Of a stretch of 64,000 nucleotides of DNA, positions 36,900 through 50,000 are shown piece after piece. The notes beneath the pieces were generated by a model, which saw only the letters and a program-made list of their open reading frames with translations, searched no databases and was not told the origin of the DNA. The stretch is taken from positions 186,001 to 250,000 of the forward strand of contig JAIUCV010000391.1 of NCBI GenBank assembly GCA_026724425.1, in the 5' to 3' direction. The stretch's first letter is position 1; each line of letters begins with the position of its first letter. A program made the position numbers and the translations under genes. Source of the stretch: Erythrophleum ivorense. Lineage: Eukaryota; Streptophyta; Magnoliopsida; Fabales; Fabaceae.

Positions 36900-38266
36900 G
36901 ACAGGCGCAATGCTGCTGCTGCTGGATATACTGCTCCCTTGGGACCAAAGATGCTGCTCAGGAAGAGGGAGGAGGACTACGATTGATTGCCTTTAACGTT
37001 CAAGAGAAGCAAAGACTTTCGTTGTGATAAAATGGAAGTCGCCGACGTTCCAGAAAGGCCTTGTCTGGGATAGACACAATTTTTTCACTCCAAAAAGAAA
37101 GATGTGAGTTAAAAAGAAAAAGAAGGATTTATTTACCAAAGGTTAGAATATAGAATGAGTTCAACTTGAATCCTTTGAGTTTGGCCCGACCCTGAGTTCA
37201 ACCCGAACAATTTTTTCAATTATGTTATTGTAATATTTTAAAATTCTTTAGAATTTTTTTTTAGTTTCCTTTTCTTCCATTGTACCTTTTCTTTATGAAT
37301 AAAATTTAGAAATCAGTTATTAGTATACTTTAAATAAAAAATATAATTTTTAGGATTGACATCATTATAATTAAAATTTAAATATTAAGCTATGTATGTT
37401 AAATATAAAAATAATTGAGTCTTATAATTAAAATAGAACAAATTAAATAAAGATAAACTGCATTCATAAATAATTGGTAATTATTATATTTCTCTAACAA
37501 AATTATGTTTTGAATAATACAATTAATTTAAATGTTATTCATTAATAAATTAGTTTGATGATTATGAGAGTGGGATCAATTTTAGATATTGCTTTGCAAA
37601 TGGATTTAATTTTTTCTTTTTTGAATTCTTAGAAAATGCCCGTTTATTTAGTTTTTTTTTGGAAAAATGAATAGCTAACTTAAAAAATTAGGCAAAAAAA
37701 TTAAAGGAAGAACCAAGTGAGGTTTGGGCAAGCTTGAGTTCAAAAATTGAAAAAAAAAAATACAAGTTTGAGCTTGGACTCAATCTTAATACTAATTTAT
37801 TATGGGTTTGGCTTTTTTTTTTTTTAAATTTTAAACCAAACTTGACTCGTGATTAGATCAATTTGGAAAAAAAGGAGAAAATGAAGGGAAACACTCTCAA
37901 GAAATAAAAGATTTAGAATAATTGGAAATTATCTTTTACTTCTGTGAATATTTTTTTAAACAAAAAAGATAAGATTTTAGTTACATAAGGCCATTGATAA
38001 TTAAATTATGTCTCTTTTTTTAAGATGAAAAGGTGTGGTGTGTGTGTGTGTGTGTGTGTGTGTATTTGGTTGCATAACCATTGATAATTCTTGCTTTTTA
38101 CATATTTTCATTACAAGATTTTACCCTTTTAGTATAAATTGGTTATGGCATTCAACTTTTTCCTTAAAGAAATCGCATAGAGATTCACTGCAATTCATAT
38201 TACATTTCAAGTTCAACATACTTTAGATACTTTGCAAAATTTTGCTAAAAAACAATGCACAATAGA
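36900..38266. other. Upstream region of the six-exon gene and AT-rich spacer
   Basis: 36896-37080 is the likely 5' UTR/promoter of the minus-strand gene. The segment 37140-37860 contains CCCGAC/GGGCAAGCTTGAG-type words and ends near CTTGACTCGTGATTAGATCAA. That resembles the end of the 6.1-kb hAT element, so a decayed hAT-related repeat is likely, but its ends are not defined. A (TG)n tract lies at 38038-38063. Confidence 0.4.
38038..38063 (+). repeat. (TG)n microsatellite
   Basis: About 13 TG units just left of the Copia element. Confidence 0.9.
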
Positions 38267-38271
38267 GTTTG

Positions 38272-39108
38272 TGTTAGGAAATCAGTGTCTTGGAAATAGA
38301 GTTAGTGACAACATTTGTAACCTTTAAAAGATGTGAAACTTATATTATCCTTAAAGTAAGATTTGCCCTCATGTAATGCTACAAGGTCTAGATGAATTTG
38401 CTTTTAGGGCTAATCTAAAGCACCCTAGAGAACTGCTTTAAGTAAATAGAGAAGTTCTCTCTTTTAAGAGGAAATAGAGGTTTAAAAATTGGAGATTATA
38501 GAGAGAGAAAAAGGGAGAGAGAGAAAGAGAGATTTGCATTGTCCTTTTGAAAATCAAAGTATTTATAGGTTTTAATATAACCATTATGCCTTTTTTACTT
38601 AAAGAATATGACTTTTAATGAGTTGTTTTAGATTACTTGAACCTTTTAATAGTCATCTTATTATTGGAATTGAAGAGACATGAACATTCAAATCAAATGA
38701 CGCTAAGACAGATTTCAAACTTTCAAATTTCAGACACTTCAACATCGACCTATCAACTAATTTAGAGGGACTAGTTGATTGTCATGCCAATTGTCACTTT
38801 TAAGTGTTTTTTAAAGGCTTGCCAATTGTTTAGTTTGAACACTAGTTGACTATTTTTAGTTGACAAGTCAATTGATACTTGTTCATTAATCAATTATTAT
38901 ATTACAGTAATGAACTCTATATTTCTCAATCGAATTAGTCAATTATTGTAATGATCCATTGACTGGTTTGCCACATCAATTAACTGACACTTGCAAGGAC
39001 AAATTTTGTTCTAATCTATAAACGTCTAATTGACTGATTATTGGTCATCAATCAATTGGTTCATGTCAGATTTAGTTTTTCCTTTAGTTGTTGAAACTAT
39101 TCTCAACA
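38272..39108 (-). repeat. 3' LTR of the first Copia element
   Basis: 837-bp LTR, direct repeat of 42650-43229. It contains a GA-rich tract near 38498-38531 and many short TTGACT/AGTCAA words. Divergence between the two LTRs is substantial by eye, so the insertion is old. Confidence 0.8.
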
Positions 39109-39619
39109 ATTTTTCACTTAGTTTGGAAAACTAAATGTTGTTTATACTTATAGGCTCACACATAATGAGAAGTATCATAAAATTTAGATTTCTTAATAAT
39201 GAAAATAATTTGAAGTTTCAACAAGTAAATGGTTGCTAAGCAATTAACCATTGTTCTTTAATTAAAACCAAAAATATCAAACACATAATATTAAATTATC
39301 TTTAATTTGTACTCACAAAAAACTAACATGATTATGGCCATATGCTACCCTTAGATTTCAAAAACATTTTTAGAAATTTGATTTCAATTCCTGAGAAGAA
39401 TGACTCTGATCTTTGGATCTTCACATAAGTGAAGGTTTTTTCAAGAATTTTACGGGTTTTGCCTTGACTTCACTAAGAGCATTAAGCTCACTTTCTTATC
39501 CTTAATTGTTCACTATTGTTGAATCAATTTTAAATAATTCCTTTATCTTATAGTTATTGATTTGTAACTTGTTGTTACCATTTAAAATTTCTTAAATATA
39601 GTTTATTTAAGAAGTTAGG

Positions 39620-42600
39620 TTTCTATTATTGGTAGCTTTAGGTGTAGACCTTAAGCCTATTCCCAATAATATTCCCCTTGCCATTCCCCTTGATAATCCT
39701 GTTGTTAAAGGATTTGCCAACTTATTTTTGTTTTACAAAATATGTCATGAACATACCATCATTGATCAATTGCCAGATATACTTATGTTTCAAACTAATA
39801 TGTTTAGACTTGCTATTGTATATTTTGCTATATGTCTTAGATATAGTAACTTCACTATTATAGTGCTTTAGATGGTTGACATTGGTTGTGACTACAACTC
39901 TATATCTGTTAATAAATTCCTCAATCATTCGACCACTTTACCTGTTAGAGCTAAAGTTATAAACTCAAATCCCATAATGGAATTAATTATATATGTCTAT
40001 TTCTTTGATACTCATGAAATGACACCTCAAACTATGGTGAATACCCCATTAGACATAGACTTGTAGTCTTATATACTAGTCATCCGACTAGCATTAGCAT
40101 ATCCTTTTATCATAGCCAAAAAATTATAAAATAATCCTAAATCTTTTATACTCTTTAAATATCTTAAGACTATAATAATAGCTTTCCAATCAACTATACT
40201 ATGATTGCTTGTGCACCTTACAAGTTTTCCAATTGTAAAAGATATATCAATTCTTGTATATTACATAATATACAATAAACTTCTTATGACATTAAAATAT
40301 TCAAGTTGTGCAATTGACTTTTTAGAAATTTCAACTAACTTTTGTGTTGAATTATAAGGGGTGTTTTCTATTTAATATCCAAGTACTTATACTTGTTTAA
40401 AATTTTCTCAATGTAATAAGACTAATTTAAAGAAATACCATTATTGTATTTTTTAACTTTAATACTTAAAATTGTATTTGGGTCTTTTATCTTCAATTGT
40501 AAGGTCAAATATTTCTTAATTTCATTTACACCAAGTATGTTAGTACTAAATATTAACATGTTATTGACATATAAAATAGTAACTTCATATTTAACTGTGA
40601 CCTTTGAATAAATACATTTAATAGTATTATCATATCTAAAACCATGAGATAAATTAACATAATCAAATGTCTCATGTCTCTGTTTTGGTACTTGTTTGAA
40701 TCCATACAAAGACTTAATCGATTTGCACAATTTATTCTCATTTCTAGGTAATACAATCTTTCAGGTTGTTCCATGTATACCTCTTTATCTAGCTCACCAT
40801 TTAAAAATGTAATCTTTACATTTATTTAATTTACACTGAAATTATATATTGATGATAATGCAATCAGCACCCTATAGACGTTATCCTAGCCATAAGTGCA
40901 CATATATGAAAATAATCTATATCTTACTTTTGCTTAAAACCTTTTGCTATTAATGTAGCCTTAAAAGTTTGGATAGCACCATCAGTGTTGGATTTTCATC
41001 TAAATACCTATTTACATCCTTTAGGTTTAGATCTGGGGGGTAAATTAACCAATACCCAAGTATTGTTAGACATAATAGAGTCTATCTCATCATTAATAGC
41101 TTCTTTCCAAAAACTAGCATCTCTTATTGCTACTACTTTTCCAAAGGTTTGGGGATCCTCTTCTACATGAAGTAAATAGGATATTTAACTTAATTTTGAA
41201 TCCTTATTTCCTTCTAATAAAAGTACTAGTGCTTGAGAAGATATGAAATCTGGTCTTAGGTATTTCTCTTTTTTAGCTCTTTGATTTCTCTAGGTCCACT
41301 AGGAAGATCACTAATTGTTCATTTGTCACTAAAAGAAGAGTCTACACGTAGTTGGTTGTTGGATTGTTCAGCTTTTTTATTAGCAATGTCAATGATGAAC
41401 ATGTTTTCAAAAAACCCCAATCAACCAATTCAACTATGATATTAGACTTTATGTCTAATAATCTATATGCCTTTAAATTTTCAACATACCTAACAAAACT
41501 ACTTTTTAAAGTTCTTAATCTTATTTTGGTTCTTTTAGAATCTGGCATCCTTATCTAGCATTCTTATAATATGCTAAACACTTACAAATTCTAAGATAAC
41601 TTAAGTTTAGTTTCCTTTCATTCTATAGTGAATATGGGTTTGTTTTGATACTTTCTAAAAGTTAATCTTTTAATTATGTGATAGGATGTTAACAAACCTT
41701 TACTCTATAAGTTTATGGATTGTTTAGCACTTAGAATCATGGCATTAATTATATAAACTAAGGTTTTATTTTTTCTTTTAGTCACACAATTTTTTTTTAA
41801 TTGTGTATAGAGAGTACTGGGTTGATGGAATATGTCATTTTATTCACAATATGTTGTACAGGTATTGAAGAAGTATTCTCCACCTCTATCACTTTTAAGG
41901 ATTTTTATTTTTTATCCTTTTTAATTTCCAACTTGAGATTTATTGGTTTGAAACATATCAAAAGTTTGATATTTGGTTCTCATCAAATACACGTGTGTAC
42001 CTAAAGTGATTATCAATGAATGTAACAAAATACCTATTCCCACCTTTAGATATTATACCATTAAGTTCACATATATCAAAATGTATTGAACTTAAAAGTT
42101 TAGTTGCTCTTTCAATAGTTTAAATGTCTTTTTAATCATTTTTTATTGTACACAAATTTCACATTTATTATAGGTATAATCACTAGTTGAAATCATATCA
42201 TTTCTAATTATAAAATGTAAATACTTAAAATTAATATGTCCTTACATATTACGCCACAAAGTAAAAGAAGGCTCAATAGTATAAATTGAATTTGATATAT
42301 TATTATAATAACCCTCAACTTGAACAACCCATTACAAGAGTATTCCTTTCTTACAAATGTTTTATTTTTGAAAATTATAATCTTATCATATTCTAGAATA
42401 GCCTTCAAATCCTCTTTACAAGATAGAGTTGCAAAAATTAGATTTTTCCTTATTTCAAAAACATGTAATACACTAAGCAATACTAATTTTTTTTAGAAGT
42501 AAATTATAGTTCTACACTACCCTTTCTAAACATTTGGATGGGATTGCCATTGCCCATATATACTTCTTTTCTATCTTCTAAAATATGTCTTGAATTGATT

Positions 42601-42640
42601 CTTGTCATAGTATACATGGATGGTTGCATTAAAGTCATAC
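39620..42640 (-). pseudogene. Copia pol polyprotein remnant
   Basis: Decayed Copia polyprotein reading from high to low coordinates. Pieces in order: the protease C-terminal part (VYMGNGNPIQ near 42560, then VLHVFEIRKNLI near 42460); the linker after integrase (SFVRYVENLKAYRLLDIKSN near 41500); the start of reverse transcriptase (ASFWKEAINDEIDSIM, NNTWVLVNLPPRSKPKGCK around 41130-41010); SIKSLYGFKQVPKQRHE near 40715; and the catalytic box reading YVNN instead of YVDD at 40560-40571. An RNase H part around 40070-39730 (RYLKSIKDLGL, then SKSKHISLKHKYIW, YFVKQK) ends near 39630 with LSRGMARG. Stops and frameshifts are frequent, and the catalytic Asp pair is mutated. Confidence 0.8.
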
Positions 42641-42649
42641 CACCAAAGT

Positions 42650-43229
42650 ATTGTCATTCAGAAAACCAAAACTGAAGTATTTATAGGCTTTAACCCAACT
42701 ATCATGCCCTTTCACTCAAAGAATATGACTTTCAATGAGTTTTTTTCAGATTGGTTGAACCTTTTAACAATCATATGATTGGTAGAATTGAAGAGACATA
42801 AACATTCACACCAAAGGATGCTAAAACAAATTTCAAACTTTTAATTTTTTTAATATTTCAATATTGACCAATTAATTGCTCCAAAGGGATTAATCAACTG
42901 TCATGTCAATAGTTACTTTTTAATTGTTTTTTAAGGGCTTGGCAATCAACTATTTTCAGTCAACTAGTTGACTGAAACTTGTTTATTAATTAACTATTAT
43001 ATTATAGTAATGAACTTTATTTGTCTTAATTGGATTAATTGATTGTTTTGTTCTACCAATCGACTGCTATAATAATCAATCGACTAGTTTACCATACCTA
43101 TTAACTAATACTTGTAGGGATAGATATTGTTGTATTTTATAAAGGTCCAGTCACCTAATTACTAGCCATTAGTCATTTGGTTCATGTCAAACTTAGTCTT
43201 TCTTTTTGTTTTTCAAACTATTCTTGATA
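42650..43229 (-). repeat. 5' LTR of the first Copia element, truncated
   Basis: Partner of the LTR at 38272-39108. Homology stops near 42650, so roughly the last 260 bases of the LTR, the primer-binding site and gag have been lost in one deletion. Confidence 0.75.
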
Positions 43230-43234
43230 GTTTG

Positions 43235-44617
43235 ATTTTTTTAATATATGATTCTATGCTTTACTTTTATAGCTAGTCATTTTTATTTTAATGTATATAT
43301 ATATCTATATATTTAAAAAAAAGCTCCATTAGAAGCCTCTTTTCAAAAACGGAAAAGGGAAAGTAGGAATTTGAGTTTGCATGCAATACGTCATAGTACT
43401 TAATGAAAACTTATGATAGGCATGAAGTAACCTAAATTTACTTTGTTAATATTTAAGAAATTGTATGAAACAATTTAGTAAGTTATATACAATGAATTGA
43501 TAGAGCAAATTGTTTTGAACAATATAGTTCAAACTTGCTAAGTATATCAAATTGCTCTTAATAAATATAGTTTAGTATGGCTAAATATAACAAATTTGTA
43601 TCACTCTCATATTTAAAATAAGATAGCTCTCTCTTTCTAAAACTTTTTTCTTTATAATCCAACTTGAAACAAAAGCTCTATAAAATTTAGTTATGTTGGG
43701 AAAGTAATTTAAGAAAATAATACAATTTTTTACATTTAAAATAGTACTTAATTGTTTAAAAATATATTTACTAAATATATTATCATTGAAATTAAACATT
43801 GGTTATTTTCTTTTAATTAATTAAAATTTTCAAAATATTACGTTATGAATATATTTTCAATATTAATAAATTTGTTATTGTAAAAGTAATTTTTTAATAA
43901 GAAAGAGGGTTCAAAGGGGAACACAAAACAAAACGAAAAAGGTAACTCTGACATAATATAAAATTTTAAAACGAGTAAGGATCAAAATACCAACTTGGGG
44001 TGGGACGGTCAAAAGCATTACTAAAGTTACCAAGAGTTAGACTTTTGTTATTATTAAAATAATCATTTTATTTAAGTGTAAATATTTTATAGTTAAAAGA
44101 ATCAATTTTTATAATAGAGGGCCTAAGAACCTTAATTCAAATAATATCTTTCTAAATCTAAGGTGTCAAGAGAAAATGACATATTAGAATTTTATCCTTA
44201 ATACTCTACTCCTTTTTCATTTCTCAATTCTCAAGGCTTTTATGTGTTCTTTAAACGAAATGGAATGTGTTGTGGCTATGCCCATATGAAAATGTCAAAG
44301 AAAAATAAAAATAAAAAAGGGGGGGGGGGGGCGCTATATGGGGATTTGGATCTGCTTATGTTGAAGGCCCTCATGTTTGCTCATGTCTCTCACAAACTTA
44401 ATTTTCTTTTTTTTTTTGAATTTTTCTTTTTTTCTTGGGAGGAGGGAATGGATCCTCGTAAGAGGGAAATGAAAAACATGAGCATTCTTTCAACATAAGC
44501 GGATCTATTTCCCGCTATATGGGGGACATAGCACACAACATGAACCCTTTTACACAATCGAGGATCCTTGTTGTTTTTGAAAAATGTATATATATATATA
44601 TATATATGCTCTTTTTT

Positions 44618-44671
<54 letters not shown>

Positions 44672-46170
44672 CCAATTTAACTCTCATTATGATTCCAATA
44701 TTTCAACTTTAGAGATTACTCCTATTATAATTTCTATGTATTTACTATAGCAACATCATTGTTAGTAAATTTATTATTATAAAAGTAAGTTCTTTTTCTA
44801 AATAGGGAAAACGGTCATAAGACTTGTTTTTTAGGGCATAAAAAAGAGGTGAAAGATCTGAGGGACACACAAAGAAACAAAGAAAAAGCTAACTCACTAT
44901 TGAGATTGAACAAGGGCTATGTTTGTTACGTGAGAAAAGAAATTGAGAGAATGGAAAGAAAAGAAAAAAATTAAAATGTCTCTATTTTAAAAAATTAATA
45001 ATAAAAAAGATTAATATTGTTAAGTATTGATTATAAAAATATAATATAATTTTTTTTTAAATTCTTTAAAATTTTCTTGTCTCATCAATCTTCAAACTGT
45101 GGTATTAAACATTTGATCAAAAATATTAACATGATTGGCAAGGGATAAGCTTTTGATATTATCAAAGTAGTTGTTTTATTTAAGTGTGAATATGTTATAT
45201 AAACTAATTTTTAATTAAAAAAATCAATTTTTATAATATAGTGACCAAATGTTTTGACTCAAATGATACTTTCCATATACACTTAAGAGTCAAGAAAATG
45301 TAATGTACTAAGATTTGATTCCTACTAGTTTGTTCTTTTCTCATTTATAAATTTCCAAGGTTTTGCACCTTCTTTGAGACCAATTTTTTTATTTGTCAAT
45401 TTGGCTTCAATTATGACTTGAATTCAGATCTTTCAACTTTAAAAATGACTCCAACACTATTGAACTATAATTCATTGATCGAAATAACAATAATTTTAGC
45501 CGTTTATCTTATTATAAAATTCTCAAAATATTGAAAAAAAATATAACTAACTTCATCATATGAAACATACCTTATGTCACATCCATAATTTATTTTTGAA
45601 AAAAATGCAAATATCCTTTCAACAATAACCTATTTGCAAATATCCCCTTAATTATGAAAACAAGTAAATACTCTAAACTTTTACGCCTTTACATTTAAAT
45701 CTATTTGTCCACTTTTTAGTTAAAGACAATAATAAAGTTTTGATGTTAGACTTTATTTATGACCTACCATAATTCTATTAGCTTAAAAATAATACATAGA
45801 CAATTAATTTTTTCTTAAAAGGAAAGAAAAATCTAATAGAATAAAAGTCAAAGCTGCAATTCAAATAGAGGAGTATAATTTTTTTTTCGGAAAAAAATTA
45901 ATTGTTCACTTCTAAGCCAATAAGATTATACTAGGTCATACATCTGATATGAAAACCATGTTAACTTGAAAATAGATAAATAGATTTAAATGCAAACATA
46001 TAAAAATAATACAAAAAATAATTTGCTGGATTTTATAGCTCAAGGAGTATTTGAAAATAAGTCATAGTTAAAGGAAGTATTTGTCAATTTCTATACTTCA
46101 CCAAATATCTGCAATTGGGTTATAATTAAATGGAAGCATTTGCATTTTTTCCTTAATGTAGAGCATTGCC
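43235..46170. other. AT-rich spacer with an old duplication and microsatellites
   Basis: About 44030-44240 and 45140-45370 are diverged direct copies (shared TTTATTTAAGTGT, ATCAATTTTTATAATA, GTCAAGA, TTTCTCAATT/TTTCTCATTT in order). G13 at 44319-44331 and compound (AT)n-(CT)n-(AT)n tracts at 44586-44671 lie between them. No gene is seen. Confidence 0.5.
44586..44671 (+). repeat. Compound (AT)n / (CT)n / (AT)n microsatellite
   Basis: (AT)n at about 44586-44607, (CT)n at about 44622-44657, then (AT)n to 44671. Confidence 0.9.
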
Positions 46171-47070
46171 AAGGTGATTTTTTTAATTTATTATTTTTTT
46201 CAAATTTATGGTTTCTTTAACTTAGCTGTTCTCTTTTCGAAACCATGGCTTACTTGCTTATCACCTGTCCTCCATCCTACCTCGTTTGTTTTGGAGCTCA
46301 CCCATCTACACGTACTGACCAAATTCATCTTCAGTCGACTAGTCGCTGGTTCAATAGTATGTTTTTTACTGATTGGCAAAAAGTCTGCCAGTGATCTCAT
46401 GCAAATGGCACAAGATTTTACTATCTTGTGCTACTGTGTACCAAATCACCAAAACTTTGTAATTATTTTAACGCGTTAAACTATCACAGTCAAAAGTCAT
46501 CAATTTTTAGAAATCGATTGCACCCTGCAATTTTTCCCATACCGAACACTACCATCATATGTGCCAATGGGCTAGCAGCTTATATGACACAAATCAAATT
46601 AACGTGTATTTCATGTCAAAGGGTTCAAATCCCTATTTTTAGCTGCACAACGGCACTCCTTATTGGTAGGGGTGCATATTAGTGAAGCATTAGCCGACTT
46701 CCTACTCGCCCCAACATTGCACCTTGGTGGCTTGGGCTTAGCCCAATCCAGTATTGTTTGGGTTAGTATTAGTTCAGATTGAACTAGTTTTATGAGTTGG
46801 TTGGATCATCTTCTCTCTATATCTTTTTTTTTTTTTCAGTAAAACTTATAAAATACTTATAAAAAAAATTTTCTTTTGTCTCTTAAAAAAATAAAATTTT
46901 TATATAAATTCTTATAATTTATTTTAAAATTAATAGAATTGAGTTGAGTCATACTAATTGACTCAATCATATGATTTGATTTAATTGTTCACTTTTCTTG
47001 ACCTAATCCAATTCAATTCAATGTGATTAAGGCGGATTACATTAGCTAAGGCTACTCGTTCCATATATAC
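46171..47070. other. Unassigned region, possible degraded hAT-like repeat at 46670-47075
   Basis: 46200-46680 is less AT-rich but no open frame has a recognisable domain. From TAGGGGTGCATAT (about 46669) to ATATACCCTTA (about 47075) the ends are partly inverted repeats (about 10 of 13). The interior has GGCTTGGGCTTAGCCCAATCC, as in hAT-type non-autonomous repeats. The flanking 8-mers match poorly, so this is tentative. Confidence 0.3.
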
Positions 47071-47076
47071 CCTTAC

Positions 47077-50000
47077 TTACAAGCTTTTGTTTTTTTTACC
47101 TTGCTTTATATTATTGCTTTCTTTCTTTTCCCTTGTCCTGGAGACGTGGACTCCAATGTCAAGATCTCTACAAGGTGTTGGATTTAACAAACGTCTAACA
47201 TCAAGTACACCGTTTCTAACTCGACCTTCCCTTGACTTCAGAGCTCGCTTGCGCTTCCCCACTGATCTTTTACTGCTACCACCAAGCTTTCCCCCAAATT
47301 GTCCAAGGATTAACCATTACAAGCCAGAAGTGGTAGAGACAGGTATCATATGGTCCGAAACAGTGAGACAAACAAGTAAGTCATGCACCGAATATATGTA
47401 CACGTACACTTAACAGACTACGATCTTTTCCATACATGTGGAGCCTATTGTATGGAACAAAATTTTTCGCTTGAGTGTATGTGTACTTACTACTTGGTAT
47501 ATCTTAGAACTTTGGTAAAACGAACTTATGATGTGACTAATTGTTCCAATGAAATATATAATCTTACACCAGCTTTCGCAATGAAAAAGGATTGTAAAAG
47601 AAATTAATTACCTCCTGGAGCATTTTTTGCTCTCTCCCCTTTTGTTTCTTCATCATCAGTCGTGCCACACTTGCAGGTAATCTCTGGTTGTTAGGGGCCT
47701 GCAAAAGTGGCAAACAGAACACACACTGAAATTTGTTTCCCAAGTGCTTCAGTTCATAAATATTTGTTTTGGCACACGATATGGCAAAGAGAACATCAAC
47801 AAATAATCCTTACCTTCCCACCAAGAGAAATGACCTTCCTATCTTCAATTTTTTTTACGCTCTTTCCATTTCTTTGGAGTAGCCTGAAAAAATGGCAATT
47901 AGTTGGCATTGGCAGCATCAGGTTCAAATGCACTATTATATTTGATGGGCAAAGTTGAACAGCAAACAGATCCTGGGTAACTATGTTGAACATAAGTTTT
48001 CTATCTCCCCCTACCCCCTAAAGAAAAAGAAAAGGAACAAATATTTTCTTATCCTGCAAATCTCTCAAGCAGAATTATGAGGTAAAATGCAGCATATATA
48101 AGATAACCTTATTGGCGTAATTTTCAAAGGCCACATATTCTTCTAACTAGTCTAAGTTGTGCTTCTGAATTTACAACACTTAATCAGCTCTTGAAAAATG
48201 AATTTTGACCTAACACGAGTATTTAAAATGATCGATGATATTTAATTTGCTTTGTCACAATGGTTTAGGAAGCTCTAGTCATATATGAAGGCATGATTCT
48301 CTTGGATAAATTTTAGCAGTTTCTTGCAATCAATCTAAAACATTGGAAAAGAACATGGTAAATTGCAGCCATTGCCACGGAAGTCTAAAACTAAAAGACA
48401 GCTCTGGATCTTTTACTGCTCAGTGCTGACCTTGAAGTTCATGAGTAGGCAGACTTAACCAAGTATAACGGTGCCTTTTTTTTTTTGGTGCAAAGTGGAA
48501 GAGGGGTTAAACCATTAAAGAAGAAATTTTATTATAAGGAAACGAGAAGGGTAAGATACCTAACTAAAATATATATTTTTTGGATTACAGATTCTCTGAA
48601 GTTGGAGGATTTATGAAGTGTTTAAAATTAATCAATATTTTTTCTTTTTTTAATTAAACCTTCCCCTTTTCATTATGCAATGTGCCTCACTTCAAGCATA
48701 TGAAATCCTCACTTTAGAGTATCTAGGTTAGTATTCCTTGTAGTATAAATTAGTAACCCGTCATCTCCTCCATAGCCCATCTAATCCATGAAAGACAAGT
48801 GAACTGAAGCTTAGGAAGTATCAAAACACCAAAAAGGGGGGATTTACCCATATCAAATATGTATCTAATACAATATGCGAACCAGACTCCAACATTCATA
48901 TTGCTAGCATTTTCTTTTTGTCCAATACGTTTTGAAACATTTCAAAATCCATTGGTATGTTTTGAAATGTGTTGTAATGGCTCTAACACGGTTTAAGCGT
49001 TTATAGGGAATTTCAGCTATATAAACAAAAATAAAGATTGATATTTAATTTAAATTGAAAACTAGTTTATTTTGTTTTATATTTTTATTTATAATTTGTT
49101 ATGGACATTTATTTTACATTTAAAATGTTTATTTAAAACTTGATCTTTTTATTTTATTTATTTTTATATATTAATTTGTTAAATATATGTAATTATAATT
49201 ATATTCTGCATTCATATTTTAAAATTTTAAAAATTATAATATCTCCCATGTATCATACTGATAAGCATATCATATCAATAGTTCCTAGACTGAGCACAGA
49301 GACATCACTTCTAAATTAAGAAATCATCACGTCACCTTATAGGCCTATAGCTGCATCTAACCAGTGTCAGTACCACATAATCCGAACCCTAACAGTCCAT
49401 CTAAACAGTAATTTATTACCATTCAGTTTTCTTCTTCTGCAAACTGTGTCTAAAATCTCTCACAATACTCAAGTTATCAGGCCTGAATTTTGGGATTGAG
49501 ATCAAGTAACAGATTAAATTGCTCCATAGATTCATCAGCATGACTTCCTGTTTTTAAAACAACCAAAGTTGTTCTTTTTTTAAACACCAAATTGATTCAA
49601 CATGGGTTTGCAAGTAGATCCATAAATAGGCACAATGAAAGAGTTGCTTAGAGAAAGACAAGCAGTTACATAACTCATATCGATAAGAATAAGAAGCATG
49701 GCATCCAAGTGAAAGGCAAATACATAAAAGTTAGAATAAATTATGCAAGTCTCTTTTAAATTTTTTTAAAATTATATAAAATTTTTATTTATTTTTAAAA
49801 TATACATATATATTTTTTAAATTTTATTAAAATTATATAAAATCTTTTCTATATTTTCAAAATATACACAAATCTATATAAACCTCCCTTAAAAATAGAA
49901 AGGAGGTTTGTATAATTTCAAAAAAATTTATAGGAGGTTTGTGTAATTTATTCTTTGTTTTAAGAAAGATTTGGTATATTTTGAAAATTAAAAAAAAAAA

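Larger units (their letters stand above)
38267..43234 (-). mobile_element. Copia LTR retrotransposon, internally deleted, with 5-bp duplication
   Basis: Element on the minus strand from 43229 to 38272. It is flanked by perfect GTTTG duplications at 38267-38271 and 43230-43234. The 3' LTR is 38272-39108 (minus-strand start TGTTGAGAATAG, end CCTAACA). The 5' LTR, about 42650-43229, is clearly its direct-repeat partner (shared GTATTTATAGG, AAAGAATATGACTTT, GAATTGAAGAGACAT, GGTTCATGTCA in order) but lacks the distal part. The usual TGGTATCAGAGC primer-binding site and all of gag are missing; coding sequence starts within the protease region right beside the truncated LTR. The sequence at 39109-39119 is a degraded form of the polypurine tract. 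Confidence 0.85.

Noticed and set aside
36757..36948. Minus-strand open frame with a Gln-rich start and hydrophobic end
   Set aside because: It overlaps exon 1 of the six-exon gene in another frame; the MDEEEFRRV frame with a good donor and phase-matched downstream exons is much better supported.
44568..44750. Open frame rich in Tyr-Ile and Ser-Leu
   Set aside because: Translation of the compound (AT)n/(CT)n microsatellite.
46615..46635. GGGTTCAAATCCC-like sequence resembling a tRNA T-arm
   Set aside because: No matching acceptor, D or anticodon stems were found around it on either strand.
47087..47413. Plus-strand open frame of 108 codons with a hydrophobic, signal-peptide-like start
   Set aside because: It lies opposite the well-supported final exon of the minus-strand basic-protein gene, has no ATG at its start and shows no domain; it is the shadow of the lysine/arginine-rich exon.
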